A stretch of 64,000 nt of DNA from Acidovorax sp. 1608163. GTDB taxonomy: Bacteria; Pseudomonadota; Gammaproteobacteria; Burkholderiales; Burkholderiaceae_C. The DNA lies in the NCBI RefSeq assembly GCF_003669015.1, contig NZ_CP033069.1, forward strand, positions 4,784,501 through 4,848,500, given 5' to 3'. The first letter of the stretch is position 1; each line of letters starts with the position of its first letter. A program made the position numbers and the translations under genes. Shown one piece after another: positions 42,145 through 50,914 of this stretch. The notes below the pieces were generated by a model. The model saw nothing but the letters and a program-made list of their open reading frames with translations, ran no database searches and had not been told where the DNA came from.

Positions 42145-42459
42145 ATGACCATCAATACTGAGCTCAACATCGCCGAGATTCCCCACGAGTCAGGAGTGAT
42201 CAGGTTTCGCTATGCGAGGGTGATGGCAGCAGATCGAACACGATGGGTTCGGCACGGTCTTTTCGTTGAGTACGATGAAAATGGAACCATGATTTCGGAA
42301 GGCAATTACAAAGATGGCAAGGAATGTGGGCTTTGGCGCGACTACCATCCGAACGGCAAACCTGCAGCGGAAGGTTGCTATCACGAGGGCAAGGAGGTCG
42401 GCGTGTGGCGGTTCTGGAGTCCCGAGGGAACAGAAGAGCCGAGTACGAATTTCAACTGA
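42145..42459 (+). CDS. YwqK-like (MORN-type repeat) immunity/antitoxin-like protein
   Basis: 104 residues. Two to three MORN_2-type repeats are visible: EGNYKDGKECGLWRDYHPNG and EGCYHEGKEVGVWRFWSP, preceded by HGLFVEYDENGTM. Proteins of this kind are annotated as YwqK-family antitoxins or toxin immunity proteins. The base composition is clearly less GC-rich than the flanking iron genes, pointing to acquisition. It heads a set of three co-directional small genes with 24- and 32-base gaps. No toxin gene is visible. Confidence 0.75.
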   Translation: MTINTELNIAEIPHESGVIRFRYARVMAADRTRWVRHGLFVEYDENGTMISEGNYKDGKECGLWRDYHPNGKPAAEGCYHEGKEVGVWRFWSPEGTEEPSTNFN

Positions 42460-42483
42460 CGGCCAAGAGCAGACACCGAAACT

Positions 42484-42765
42484 ATGTCTTGGAATTTTGC
42501 ACAACCAAAGAATCTCGCAGTCATCACCGCAGCTAGCGTGGTGTCAGGCGAACGCCCCGTTCTCTATGTCTCACATGACGAAGAGGATGGTGGGTGGCAA
42601 TTTCTCGACGGAACCGCGCTTGTAGAGACGAACGCACTAGTCGTGGGTCTTGGTCGCATGGTCGATAGTGATCCGGCTCTTGCCGAACTTGCCGACCTCC
42701 CAGAAGGCTTCATCGCCACGCGGCGCAGCACAGAAGATGTTTGGGTGCGACAGCGCCGAGCCTGA
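42484..42765 (+). CDS. Imm33-like (DUF2185) immunity protein
   Basis: 93 residues matching DUF2185/Imm33 in pattern: VSGERPVLYVSHDEEDGGWQ, FLDGT, then LVVGLGRMVDSDPALAELAD and DLPEGFIATRRS. This family is associated with immunity to polymorphic toxins. It is 24 bases after the YwqK-like gene and shares its lower GC content. Confidence 0.75.
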   Translation: MSWNFAQPKNLAVITAASVVSGERPVLYVSHDEEDGGWQFLDGTALVETNALVVGLGRMVDSDPALAELADLPEGFIATRRSTEDVWVRQRRA

Positions 42766-42797
42766 CGTCCCGTATCGGCCATGAACAGACGTTCTCG

Positions 42798-43133
42798 ATG
42801 ACCATTCAACTACCTGCTGCCTACCGTGCCTTCATCGAAACGAACGGTCTGTTCGAAGGCTTCTTTGTCACTGCGCATGAAGAGTGCTACGTCATCCTAT
42901 GGGGCGAGGACGAGGTCACTAGCGCCAACGCGGAAATCGAGGTTGATGTCTACGCTCCTGGCTACGTGGCTTTCGCTGGAAACGGGGGCGGTGAAGTCTA
43001 TGCATTCGACTCGACAGGCGCTGTCTTCATGCTGCCAATGATTGGTATGGAACCGGCTGCCGCAATTCATGTGGCCGGAAATTTCCTCGAATTTGCGCGA
43101 GGATTTCAAGGCGCCGCGGCACCGGACGAATGA
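42798..43133 (+). CDS. SMI1/KNR4 (SUKH) immunity-type protein
   Basis: 111 residues from ATG 42798: LPAAYRAFIETNGLFEGFFV, LWGEDEVTSANAEIEVDVY, then VAFAGNGGGEVYAFDSTGAVF, the characteristic SUKH G-x-x-x-Y-A-F-D motif. SUKH proteins neutralise diverse nuclease toxins in contact-dependent and type VI or polymorphic toxin systems. Third of three adjacent immunity-like genes. Confidence 0.8.
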   Translation: MTIQLPAAYRAFIETNGLFEGFFVTAHEECYVILWGEDEVTSANAEIEVDVYAPGYVAFAGNGGGEVYAFDSTGAVFMLPMIGMEPAAAIHVAGNFLEFARGFQGAAAPDE

Positions 43134-43271
43134 CCGCTTCGGAGCGCTCGCAATGTCTCTTGTGGGCCCAAAGCGGCTAGCCCAGAAGCTTCCGATTTTT
43201 AGTACCTATTTTTCTGGCATCCAGTTACCTGTTTGCGATCCACAAGGAATCGTCCACAGCCTCCGAGACAT

Positions 43272-44429
43272 TCACCGCCCCGCACCCACCAGTTCAGCCG
43301 CTTCAATGCAGGTGGCCTCCTTACCACCCTCGCCCTCGCCACAGGCCACCGCACGCACAGGCAGTACGCGCGGCAGTGCGCGCACAAAGTTGTCGAGGTG
43401 GCGCGGGTCAAAGGTGCCCGTCAGGCGCAGCGCGCCCAGTTGCGGGTCTTGCAGCGTGATGCCCGTGGGGCCGTAGCGGCCCAGCTCGGCCAGGGCCTGG
43501 GCCAGGGGGGTGTCGTCAAAGCTGACGCGGTGGGCGCGCCAGGGGGCGATGCCTGAAGGCGGCACGGCCACCACGGGGCCCAAGGTGCCTGTGGCGTCCG
43601 TCACCACCTGCTGCCCGGCGGTCAGCAGCACCGGGGCTGCACCGGGGGCGGCCACCTGCACCCGGCCCTCTTCCACCGCCACGCGCACGCCGTCGTAGCC
43701 CGCCATGCCGGGGGTGTAGCGCACCGCAAACCGGGTGCCCACCACGGTGATGCGCACCGGCCCGGCCAGCACATCAAAGGGGCGTGCTGCATCGCCTTGC
43801 ACCTGGAACATGGCCTGCCCCTGCGCCAGGCGCACCTCGCGGCGCTGGGCGTACAGCGACACGTCCAGCTGGGTGTCGGTGTCCAGCCGCAGCAGGCTGC
43901 CGTCAGGCAACTGCACCTGGGTTTGCTGCCCCTGGGGCACAGCAAAGGCCTGGGCAAACTGCGGCGGGCTTTGCCAGGGCGACCAGCCCACCACCTCCAT
44001 CACGCCAAACACGGTGCCCAAGACCAGCGCGGCGGCGACGGCACCTTGCGCCCAGCGGGTGGATGCCGCGCCCAGACATTGGGGCAACGCCTGCCAGCCA
44101 GCGCGCAGCCCGGCCCAAGCACTGCGGTGGTGGCTGGCATGGACCGGCAGGCTGGCAGCGGTCTGGGCCTGAGGCGAACGGACGGCTTCGGCCGCCAGGT
44201 CTTGCGCCAGTTGGTCACGCAGGTGCTGCACGGCTGGGGCGCTCAGTTGGTCCAGCGCCTGCCAGTCGGCCTGCCAGGCGGCGTAGGCCTGCTGGTGGGC
44301 GGGGCTTTGGGCCTGCCAGTGGTCCAGCGCATGCTGCTCTTGCGCGCTCAGCCCGTGCTGGCTGCGCACCCACCAGCGCAGTGCCTGCTGCGGCAGGGGC
44401 ATGCGGGGGTCGTCTTCAGAGAAGTCCAT
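43272..44429 (-). CDS. fecR: FecR-like anti-sigma regulator
   Basis: 385 residues from ATG 44429. The N-terminal cytoplasmic anti-sigma domain (LPQQALRWWVRSQHGLSAQE, HALDHWQAQSPAHQQAYAAW) is followed by one membrane helix (about 135-152), a periplasmic FecR domain (AFAVPQGQQTQVQLPDGSLL, RLDTDTQLDVSL, ITVVGTRFAVRY) and a C-terminal STN-like domain that contacts the receptor. It holds the sigma factor until the receptor signals. It starts 10 bases after the sigma gene. Confidence 0.9.
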   Translation of the reverse strand: MDFSEDDPRMPLPQQALRWWVRSQHGLSAQEQHALDHWQAQSPAHQQAYAAWQADWQALDQLSAPAVQHLRDQLAQDLAAEAVRSPQAQTAASLPVHASHHRSAWAGLRAGWQALPQCLGAASTRWAQGAVAAALVLGTVFGVMEVVGWSPWQSPPQFAQAFAVPQGQQTQVQLPDGSLLRLDTDTQLDVSLYAQRREVRLAQGQAMFQVQGDAARPFDVLAGPVRITVVGTRFAVRYTPGMAGYDGVRVAVEEGRVQVAAPGAAPVLLTAGQQVVTDATGTLGPVVAVPPSGIAPWRAHRVSFDDTPLAQALAELGRYGPTGITLQDPQLGALRLTGTFDPRHLDNFVRALPRVLPVRAVACGEGEGGKEATCIEAAELVGAGR

Positions 44430-44439
44430 CGGGTCGGGC

Positions 44440-45075
44440 TCAGGCGGGGTGATCGGGTGTGGGGGGCGCTTGGGGCGCAGGCGACGTTGGTGGCTTGGGG
44501 GCCTTCTTGGGTGAAGACGCACCAGCCGCCGTAGCCCCCAAGGTGCGCCCCTGCTCCAGCGCCTCGCGGCACTGGCGGCAGGCCAGCATGGCGCGCTGGA
44601 TGTGCTGCTCCACCATCTTGCGCGAGATGCCCATGCGCGCGGCCACCTCGGCCTGCGGCAGGCCGTCGAACTTGTGCAGGATGAAGGCCTCGCGGCAACG
44701 CAGCGGCAGCGCATCGATGGTGGCCAGCAGCGCCGCCATGCCCTGGGCCGAGGCGGCCTGTGCCTCGGGCCCGAGCGCAGCGGGCGCGGGCAGCTCGGTC
44801 ACATCGGGCACGGACTCATCACCATCGGCGCCATAGGCCGTGGCATTTGCTGCGTGTGGCGCACGCACGGCCTGGCGGCGGTGCTGGTCGATGAGCAAAT
44901 TGCGTGCGGTGCGGTACAGCAGGGCCCGGGGCTGCTCCACCACTTGGCCCGATTGCTCCAGCGCCAGCACTCGGGTGTACGCCTCGTGCACCAGGTCCGA
45001 AGCCCGGTCACGGCTGCGCACCGCGCGCGCAAAGTAGTTCAGCAGTTCTTGGTAGTAGTGGGCAAGCACGGGCAC
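44440..45075 (-). CDS. fecI: FecI-like ECF sigma factor
   Basis: 211 residues from a proposed GTG 45075, which puts the first region-2 helix at the N-terminus (VLAHYYQELLNYFARAVRSR). Region 2 continues with ASDLVHEAYTRVLALE; region 4 is LPLRCREAFILHKFDGLPQA and MGISRKMVEQHIQRAML. Iron-starvation-type ECF (FecI group). An Ala/Pro/Lys-rich 35-residue tail is unusual. Upstream in-frame starts give a non-homologous extension. It should direct RNA polymerase to the receptor promoter. Confidence 0.88.
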   Translation of the reverse strand: MPVLAHYYQELLNYFARAVRSRDRASDLVHEAYTRVLALEQSGQVVEQPRALLYRTARNLLIDQHRRQAVRAPHAANATAYGADGDESVPDVTELPAPAALGPEAQAASAQGMAALLATIDALPLRCREAFILHKFDGLPQAEVAARMGISRKMVEQHIQRAMLACRQCREALEQGRTLGATAAGASSPKKAPKPPTSPAPQAPPTPDHPA

Positions 45076-45271
45076 ACAGCCTGTCGGTGAAGCCCTGGCG
45101 CGCACAGTGGCGCCTGAAGGGCATGGACGGCTGGGGGCGTGGCGTGGGCTGGCCCGTGGCTGGGAAGGAGCGCGATTGTAAAACCTGCCGGGTGCTGCAG
45201 CGCCGGAGACCCGTGCTGCCAACCCCGCCGCCGGGGACAAGGGAAGGGGGCAGAGCGGCAAGGCACCGCTT

Positions 45272-45333
45272 CAAGCAAAATAACCCTCCAGCGCTTTCAA
45301 AATAAGCGCTGGCAGCTATATTTTTAATAGCAT
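45272..45333. repeat. Dispersed palindromic repeat, copy F
   Basis: CCTCCAGCGCTTTCAAAATA and AGCGCTGGCAGCTATATTTT pair around AGCGCT, with AT-rich ends. It sits between the divergent fecI gene and the flavin-reductase-like gene (ATG 45361), in the leader of the latter. Confidence 0.7.
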
Positions 45334-45360
45334 TTCGCATCGCCACGCAAGGATGGATCC

Positions 45361-45984
45361 ATGACCGCACGCACCCTGCACAGCTATGAGCCCCGCAAGG
45401 GCCACGGCCTGCCGCACGACCCGTTCAACGCCATCGTGGGGCCGCGCCCGATTGGCTGGGTTTCGACCCGCAGCGCACAGGGCGCGCTGAACCTGGCGCC
45501 CTACAGTTTTTTCAACGCCTTCAACTACGTGCCGCCCATCGTGGGCTTTGCCAGCATTGGCGCCAAGGACACGCTGCGCAACGTGCAGGAGACGGGCGAG
45601 TTTGTGTGGAACCTGGCCACGCGCGGCCTGGCCGATGCCATGAACCAGACCTGCGCCGCCGTGGGGCCGGAGGTGAGCGAATTTGCGCTGGCCGGACTCA
45701 CCCCCCTGCCCAGCACACAGGTACAGCCGCCCCGCGTGGCCGAGAGCCCGGTGACGATGGAATGCCGCTGCACCCAGATCCTGCAACTGCAAGGCGCCGA
45801 TGGCGCGCAGGTGCCCACCTGGCTGGTGCTGGGCGAGGTGGTGGCCGTGCACATCGACACGGCTTTGCTCAAGGACGGCGTGTACGACACCGCCAGCGCG
45901 GGCCACATCCTGCGCGCAGGCGGCCCGGCCGACTACTTCACGGTGGGGCCCGAGCAACTCTTCAAGATGCACCGCCCACGCTGA
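45361..45984 (+). CDS. Flavin-reductase-like (FMN-binding split barrel) protein
   Basis: 207 residues: NAIVGPRPIGWVSTRSAQG, LAPYSFFNAFNYVPPIVGFA, and TGEFVWNLATRGLADAMN. This is the FMN-binding split-barrel fold of flavin reductases and related oxidoreductases. It binds FMN in the cytoplasm and may supply reduced flavin to a monooxygenase; no partner is adjacent. The start is ATG 45361. It converges with an Lrp-type gene. Confidence 0.85.
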   Translation: MTARTLHSYEPRKGHGLPHDPFNAIVGPRPIGWVSTRSAQGALNLAPYSFFNAFNYVPPIVGFASIGAKDTLRNVQETGEFVWNLATRGLADAMNQTCAAVGPEVSEFALAGLTPLPSTQVQPPRVAESPVTMECRCTQILQLQGADGAQVPTWLVLGEVVAVHIDTALLKDGVYDTASAGHILRAGGPADYFTVGPEQLFKMHRPR

Positions 45985-46007
45985 AGCAAGGCCGTGCCGC
46001 TGCCCAG

Positions 46008-46499
46008 CTAGGTGCTGGCGGGGGCATCGCCCGATGTGTCCACGGGCACATACAGGCTGTTTTTCATGGTGTCGATCACCACATGGGTGGTCATGCGGGT
46101 GATCTGGGGGATATCGCTCATCAGGCGGGCCGCCAAGGCATCGTAGGCTTTCACATCGCGTGCCACGATGACCATCATGATGTCAAAAGTGCCCGTGACG
46201 TAGTACACCTGCTGCACGCTTGGCTCGCCTTGCGACCAGCTGCGAATGCGCGGCAGCGCTTCGTAGTTGTCCTTGACCTCCAGCCCGGCCAGGAAGCTCA
46301 TCACCCCACCCACGGCCTGCGGGTTGACCACGGCCACCTCGGCGCTGATGACCTTGTCGGACCGCATGCGCCGCAAGCGGCGCTGCACGGCCGATGCCGA
46401 CAGGCCCACCTCCTGGGCAATGACCTCGGCGTTCATCTGGCAGTCACGCTGCACCAGGGCCAAAATTTTGCGGTCGAAGAGGTCAAGGCTTGCATCCAT
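46008..46499 (-). CDS. Lrp/AsnC-family transcriptional regulator
   Basis: 163 residues from ATG 46499 (an ATG at 46508 is also possible). The HTH is LDLFDRKILALVQRDCQMNA, VIAQEVGLSASAVQRRLRRM; the C-terminal RAM domain follows (VNPQAVGGVMSFLAGLEV, VQQVYYVTGTFDIMMVIVA), which binds an amino acid and drives octamer assembly. A target is not evident; flanking genes are a flavin-reductase-like protein (convergent) and a tautomerase upstream on the same strand. Confidence 0.9.
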   Translation of the reverse strand: MDASLDLFDRKILALVQRDCQMNAEVIAQEVGLSASAVQRRLRRMRSDKVISAEVAVVNPQAVGGVMSFLAGLEVKDNYEALPRIRSWSQGEPSVQQVYYVTGTFDIMMVIVARDVKAYDALAARLMSDIPQITRMTTHVVIDTMKNSLYVPVDTSGDAPAST

Positions 46500-46560
46500 G
46501 CGCGGCATTTTAGGGATTCGGCCTCTTTGCACTTGGACACTTGCAATATCCCCGTGTGGA

Positions 46561-46582
46561 CTGAGCCCGGCGACAAGCTCAG
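46561..46582. repeat. Short hairpin of a common intergenic repeat type
   Basis: CTGAGC-CCGGCGACAA-GCTCAG, followed by CGTGAACGG. It resembles the CTGAGC-TTGTCG-type intergenic repeats frequent in proteobacterial genomes. Only one copy is in this window. Confidence 0.35.
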
Positions 46583-46639
46583 CGTGAACGGTTCAAGTGG
46601 CTTACCCCCATCCACAGGCGGGGGCTGGCCAATCCGCCT

Positions 46640-47047
46640 TCAGGCGCCAGCGCCCCGGTTCTGCACCAGCCCCATCGCCAAGCGGCCCTCTCCCACCGAC
46701 CAATCGGAATAGTCGTTCTCGTGCATGAAGATGAAGACATCGGCCGGGTTCACGCCCGCTGCACTTTGCAGGTTGCGGGCAATTGCCTCATAGAGCGCAC
46801 GCTTCATGGCATCGCTGCGACCCCGGCGCAGCGTGATCTCGACCACCACCACCTCCTCGGACCGAACCACCCCGTTAAAGGTGCGGCTGCAGGCAAAGTC
46901 ACCCGGCTGGTAGCTGGCCACCATGTTGAACAACTCGTCCGCCGGCATGCCAATGCTGCTGACCAAGGCGTCGTGGATGCCTTGGACGATGCACTGGCGG
47001 GCTTGCGCCGACAGGTGATGGGGAACGTTGGTACGGATGAAGGGCAT
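46640..47047 (-). CDS. Tautomerase-superfamily protein
   Basis: 135 residues starting MPFIRTNVPHHLSAQARQCI. After Met removal Pro2 becomes the N-terminal catalytic proline of the tautomerase/MIF superfamily. DVFIFMHENDYSDWSVGEGR near the end fits the longer family members. It catalyses keto-enol or related proton transfers; substrate unknown. A GcvA-type LysR gene diverges 158 bases away and is the likely regulator. Confidence 0.85.
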   Translation of the reverse strand: MPFIRTNVPHHLSAQARQCIVQGIHDALVSSIGMPADELFNMVASYQPGDFACSRTFNGVVRSEEVVVVEITLRRGRSDAMKRALYEAIARNLQSAAGVNPADVFIFMHENDYSDWSVGEGRLAMGLVQNRGAGA

Positions 47048-47205
47048 GGCATATCCTTTTTATGTTCGTTTTATTCAAATAGAAGCCGCAACAAAGCAGG
47101 CTGGCAGTCGCTACGATGCAACGCTTTCATTTGCTATTTTGAAAAACTGCCTGCCCCTTGAAAAGCGATGATTGCGCACACCCTATGTGCATTGAGATCA
47201 CTTAA

Positions 47206-48165
47206 ATGAGCTACCGCCTTCCCCCCTTGGGCGCCTTGCGCGCATTCGAAGCAGCCGCACGCCTGGGCCGCATGAACGCAGCGGCGCACGAGCTGTGCGT
47301 GACACCCGGCGCCGTCAGCCGACAGGTGCGCCAACTAGAGGAGCACCTGGGCATCACCCTCTTCGACGGCACCAAGGCCCGGCCCACCCTGACCCCGGCC
47401 GCACGGGTGCTGCAGCCCGTGCTGAGCAATGCCTTTCGACAGATGGCCGATGCCGTGCGCGAAGTCAGCGACCCCAGCCGGGGGCCGCTGGACGTGGCTT
47501 GTTTGAGCACCCTGACCGTGAAATGGCTGCTGCCACGCCTGTTCGACTTTCAGGCGCGCTACCCTGACATCGATGTGCGCCTGCGCACCAGCGAAGCCGA
47601 CGCTGACAACACGCCCCAGCGCAGCGACCTGGCCATCACAGTGCAGGCCACACCGCCCCGCAGCGAGGACACCGGCCTGCTGCACCTATTCCCAGAGCAC
47701 CTGGGGCCCGTGCTGAGCCCGCACCTGGCCCAGCGAAGCACTGCACCGCAGCAGATGCCCGACGATCTGCGCTCACCCGCGTGGCAAACCCTGCTGCTGC
47801 GCACCCGTACCCGGCGCAACGCATGGGCCATGTGGTGGGCTGCAGCCCATGCGGATCAGCCCATGCTGCCAGAGGCCCAAGGCAGTGCGGGGCCTGAATT
47901 TGAGCACTACTACTTCACCCTGGAGGCTGCTGTGCGCGGCCTGGGCATCGCCATCGCGCCCTGGCATTTGGTGATGGACGACGTACAGGCGGGCAGGCTG
48001 GTGGCCCCCTGGGGCTTCGTGGCATCGGGCTACCACTATGTGCTGCGGCGCAGGGCCACCCAGCCCCTGGCGCCCCGGCTGGACACCTTTTGCACCTGGC
48101 TGCGCGAGCAGGCGCAGGCCAACACACCGCCCCCACAACCGCCCCGACCCACTGGCACCCCATGA
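47206..48165 (+). CDS. LysR-family regulator (GcvA-like)
   Basis: 319 residues. HTH: LPPLGALRAFEAAARLGRMN and CVTPGAVSRQVRQLEEHLGI, the GcvA-subfamily start. The effector domain includes LDVACLSTLTVKWLLPRL and LEAAVRGLGIAIAPWHLV. It diverges from the tautomerase gene. The C-terminus is a Pro/Thr-rich tail. Confidence 0.9.
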   Translation: MSYRLPPLGALRAFEAAARLGRMNAAAHELCVTPGAVSRQVRQLEEHLGITLFDGTKARPTLTPAARVLQPVLSNAFRQMADAVREVSDPSRGPLDVACLSTLTVKWLLPRLFDFQARYPDIDVRLRTSEADADNTPQRSDLAITVQATPPRSEDTGLLHLFPEHLGPVLSPHLAQRSTAPQQMPDDLRSPAWQTLLLRTRTRRNAWAMWWAAAHADQPMLPEAQGSAGPEFEHYYFTLEAAVRGLGIAIAPWHLVMDDVQAGRLVAPWGFVASGYHYVLRRRATQPLAPRLDTFCTWLREQAQANTPPPQPPRPTGTP

Positions 48166-48383
48166 TCCAAAGCGGCGTTAGGCACCCACACCCTGCCGCC
48201 AAACCGCACAGACATTTCAAAGCGCGCACAAAAACAGCGCAGCAGCCACCCAATTTGCAGCCCTGCCGCAAGTTTGTTGGCAATACTCATGTCCTTTTGC
48301 GTTCGCAAGGCACAGCCGCAGGGCAACCAGGGGTTTGAGGCCCGCGATGCACATGAACCAACCACCAACCCATCTGGAGCAGG

Positions 48384-49208
48384 ATGATGTTCAAACGCGA
48401 GGCCCTGAAGTGGCTGGCAACGGGCGCCTTGGCAGGCAGCATGGCAATGGCAGGCGTGGCAAACGCCCAGCCCGCATCCCCGGCAACGCAGGATGTGGTG
48501 CGCATCGGCACCCTGTCGGACTACGCCCCCTTTGAATACAAGGACGCCAGCGGCCAGCTCAAGGGCATGGAGATCGAACTGGCCCACGCCATGTGCAAGC
48601 ACATGCAGACGCGCTGCGAGTTCGTGACCATGGACTTCGACGCCCTCATCCCCGCCCTGCGCGCCAAGAAGATTGACGCCGTGCTGGCACAGATGTCCAT
48701 TACCGATGAGCGCAAGAAAGCGGTGGACTTCACCGACCTGTTCACCCTGGCACCCGTGCAGTGGGTGGCCAAGACTGGCTCGGGCATCACCGACAACCCA
48801 GAGACCCTGCGCGGCAAGACCGTGGGCATCTACAGCGGCAGCAACCACGAGACCTACCTGAAAAAGCGCCTGCCCACCGCCAAGTCGGGCATCCGCGTCA
48901 AAACCTATCCCTCGCAAGACCCCATCTGGCTGGACATGGAAGCGGGCCGTGTGCAGGCAACCCTGACCGACACCACCGTGGCACACGACTGGCTGGCCAA
49001 GACCGGTAAGGCCAAAGGCTTTGAGCTGGTGGGCAAGCCGATTGACGACGTGGCCATGTTCGGCGAAGGCACCGGGATTGCCGTGCGCAAGGGCGACCCG
49101 CTGCGCACACGCTTCAACACCGCCATCAAGCAAGTGCTGACCGACGGCACTTTTGCGGCAGAGAACAAGAAGGTTTTCCCATTCAGCATCGCCCCCGCCG
49201 TCAAGTGA
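48384..49208 (+). CDS. Amino acid ABC transporter binding protein (SBP family 3)
   Basis: 274 residues, starting MMFKREALKW with a signal peptide ending near VANAQ. DVVRIGTLSDYAPFEYKD, GMEIELAHAMCKHMQTRCEF, DAVLAQMSITDERKKAVDFT and LRGKTVGIYSGSN are SBP_bac_3 landmarks. Arginine/lysine/histidine-type proteins share these, but S-methylmethionine is suggested by the methyltransferase downstream (inference). A terminator follows it before the permeases, a common way to make more binding protein than membrane subunit. Confidence 0.9.
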   Translation: MMFKREALKWLATGALAGSMAMAGVANAQPASPATQDVVRIGTLSDYAPFEYKDASGQLKGMEIELAHAMCKHMQTRCEFVTMDFDALIPALRAKKIDAVLAQMSITDERKKAVDFTDLFTLAPVQWVAKTGSGITDNPETLRGKTVGIYSGSNHETYLKKRLPTAKSGIRVKTYPSQDPIWLDMEAGRVQATLTDTTVAHDWLAKTGKAKGFELVGKPIDDVAMFGEGTGIAVRKGDPLRTRFNTAIKQVLTDGTFAAENKKVFPFSIAPAVK

Positions 49209-49223
49209 CAGGCGCACGGCGCG

Positions 49224-49254
49224 ACGGCCCGGCACTGTGCCGGGCCGTTTTGCT
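49224..49254 (+). terminator. Intra-operon terminator between binding protein and permeases
   Basis: ACGGCCCGGCA (49224-49234), loop CTG, TGCCGGGCCGT (49238-49248), then TTTTGCTTTTT. The permease ATG is at 49270, so the stem-loop lies inside the transcription unit and probably reduces downstream expression. Confidence 0.8.
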
Positions 49255-49269
49255 TTTTGCAGAGAACCC

Positions 49270-49974
49270 ATGGCGTTATTGACAGGCCCCTTGACCGACT
49301 ACGCGCTGCCACTGTTGCAGGGCGTGTGGGTCACGCTGCAGCTGGCCTTTGCCTCGCTGGGGCTGGGACTGCTGCTGGGGCTGGCCCTCGCGGCATGCCG
49401 CCTGAGCATGCGCCCTTGGCTGCGGCGCAGCGTCGGCCTGGCCACGGCCTTGCTGCGCGGCGTGCCGGAATTTGTGATCGTGCTGGTGTGCTACTTCGGA
49501 CTGTCCAACCTCATCAATAACCACCTGGACGGGGCCATCGAGATCAGCCCGTTTGGCGCAGGGGTGTTTGCCCTGTCGGTGGTCTTTGCGGCCTACGCCA
49601 GTGAGGTGTTTCGCGGGGCTTTTGCAGCCGTGCCAGCCGGGCAAGTTCTGGCCGCGCAGGCCCTGGGCATGCGGCCCGCACAAGTCTTCTGGGTGGTGCG
49701 CCTGCCGCAGGCCTGGCGCATTGCGCTGCCCAGCCTGGGCAACCTGTGGCAATCGCTGCTCAAAGACACTTCGCTCGTGTCCGTGGTGGGGCTGGAAGAT
49801 CTGCTCAAGAAAGCCCAGATGGGTGCCCAGTTCACCCAGCAGCCCTTTGTGTTCTACCTCGCGGTGGCAGCGGCGTATCTGGCCTTGCTGGCGTTGTCGC
49901 ACCCCGTGCAGGCGACGCTGGAGCGCTGGGCCCAGCGGGGCTATGCGCCCCACCTGCCAGGGAGCACGGCATGA
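49270..49974 (+). CDS. Amino acid ABC transporter permease 1
   Basis: 234 residues with about five membrane segments. The EAA loop is recognisable as AGQVLAAQALGMRPAQVFWV followed by VRLPQAWRIALP. RRSVGLATALLRGVPEFVI matches the HisQ/ArtQ subfamily. It overlaps permease 2 by 4 bases (ATGA). No cognate ATPase gene follows. Confidence 0.9.
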   Translation: MALLTGPLTDYALPLLQGVWVTLQLAFASLGLGLLLGLALAACRLSMRPWLRRSVGLATALLRGVPEFVIVLVCYFGLSNLINNHLDGAIEISPFGAGVFALSVVFAAYASEVFRGAFAAVPAGQVLAAQALGMRPAQVFWVVRLPQAWRIALPSLGNLWQSLLKDTSLVSVVGLEDLLKKAQMGAQFTQQPFVFYLAVAAAYLALLALSHPVQATLERWAQRGYAPHLPGSTA

Positions 49975-50723
49975 GCGCCGATAGCTTGGCCTCGTCCACC
50001 TTCTCCCTTTGGCTCGCTAGCCTGCCCGCAGACTGGCAGGAGACGTGGGAATCGGTACAGGCTGCGTGGGACCCGATGCTGGACGGCTTGCGCGTGACCG
50101 CAGGCCTGCTGGCGGGCTCCGCACTGCTAGGTACCGCCTTGGCCCTGGTGCTGGCCGTGGCCACTGCCATGGGGCCCCGGCCTATCGCTGCAGCGGCACG
50201 GCTGTATGGGGCACTGGTGCGCGGCACGCCCCTGCTGGTGCAATTGTTTCTGGCGTACTTTGGCCTTGGCCAGTTTGAGGCGGTGCGGCAGTCCTCCCTT
50301 TGGTGGTTGCTGGAAGACGCGACCTGGTGTGGGCTGGCCGTGCTGTCGCTGAACCTGGCGGCCTACATGGCACAGGACCTGCGCGCGGGCCTGCTGGCCG
50401 TGCCGCTGGGCGAGCGTCAGGCAGCCATGGCCCTGGGCTTCACCCCCTGGCAGAGCATGCGCTGCATCGTGCTGCCACGGGCCTTGCGCATTGCCCTGCC
50501 CGCGCTGGGCAACCAGGCCATCGCCCAACTCAAGGCCACGGCGCTGGTGAGCACCATCACCGTGCTGGACCTCACAGGCGCGGCGCGGCAGCTCTCGGTG
50601 GCCTCGTACACCACCGATGCGCTGCTGGTGGCCGGTGCCCTCTATGCCACCCTCACCTTGGGCATCGTGGCTTGCGTGCGCTGGCTGGAGCGGCGCTTTA
50701 CACACCGCAGTCTGGAGAAGTAA
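49971..50723 (+). CDS. Amino acid ABC transporter permease 2
   Basis: 250 residues; membrane segments and LYGALVRGTPLLVQLFLAYF, LGERQAAMALGFTPWQSMRC and VLPRALRIALP (EAA loop) place it in the HisM family. It pairs with permease 1. The three-gene importer lacks an ATP-binding gene, so it must borrow an ATPase, such as that of another polar amino acid importer. Confidence 0.9.
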   Translation: MSADSLASSTFSLWLASLPADWQETWESVQAAWDPMLDGLRVTAGLLAGSALLGTALALVLAVATAMGPRPIAAAARLYGALVRGTPLLVQLFLAYFGLGQFEAVRQSSLWWLLEDATWCGLAVLSLNLAAYMAQDLRAGLLAVPLGERQAAMALGFTPWQSMRCIVLPRALRIALPALGNQAIAQLKATALVSTITVLDLTGAARQLSVASYTTDALLVAGALYATLTLGIVACVRWLERRFTHRSLEK

Positions 50724-50914
50724 GCCCCTTCAAAAGGGCACTTGTGCGCCACCGCAGGGTTGCCGCGCCTCCCCCGCGGCGAATGCCGGATTTCCGCATT
50801 TGCACGCTTTAAAAGCGGCCACCCAGCGTCAGGCCTGTCGTACCTTTGCCGGGCTTGCCTGCGGCGGTGCATTGCCCCCGCAGCCCCCTTTTTCCTTTGC
50901 AGACCTCGCTCACC

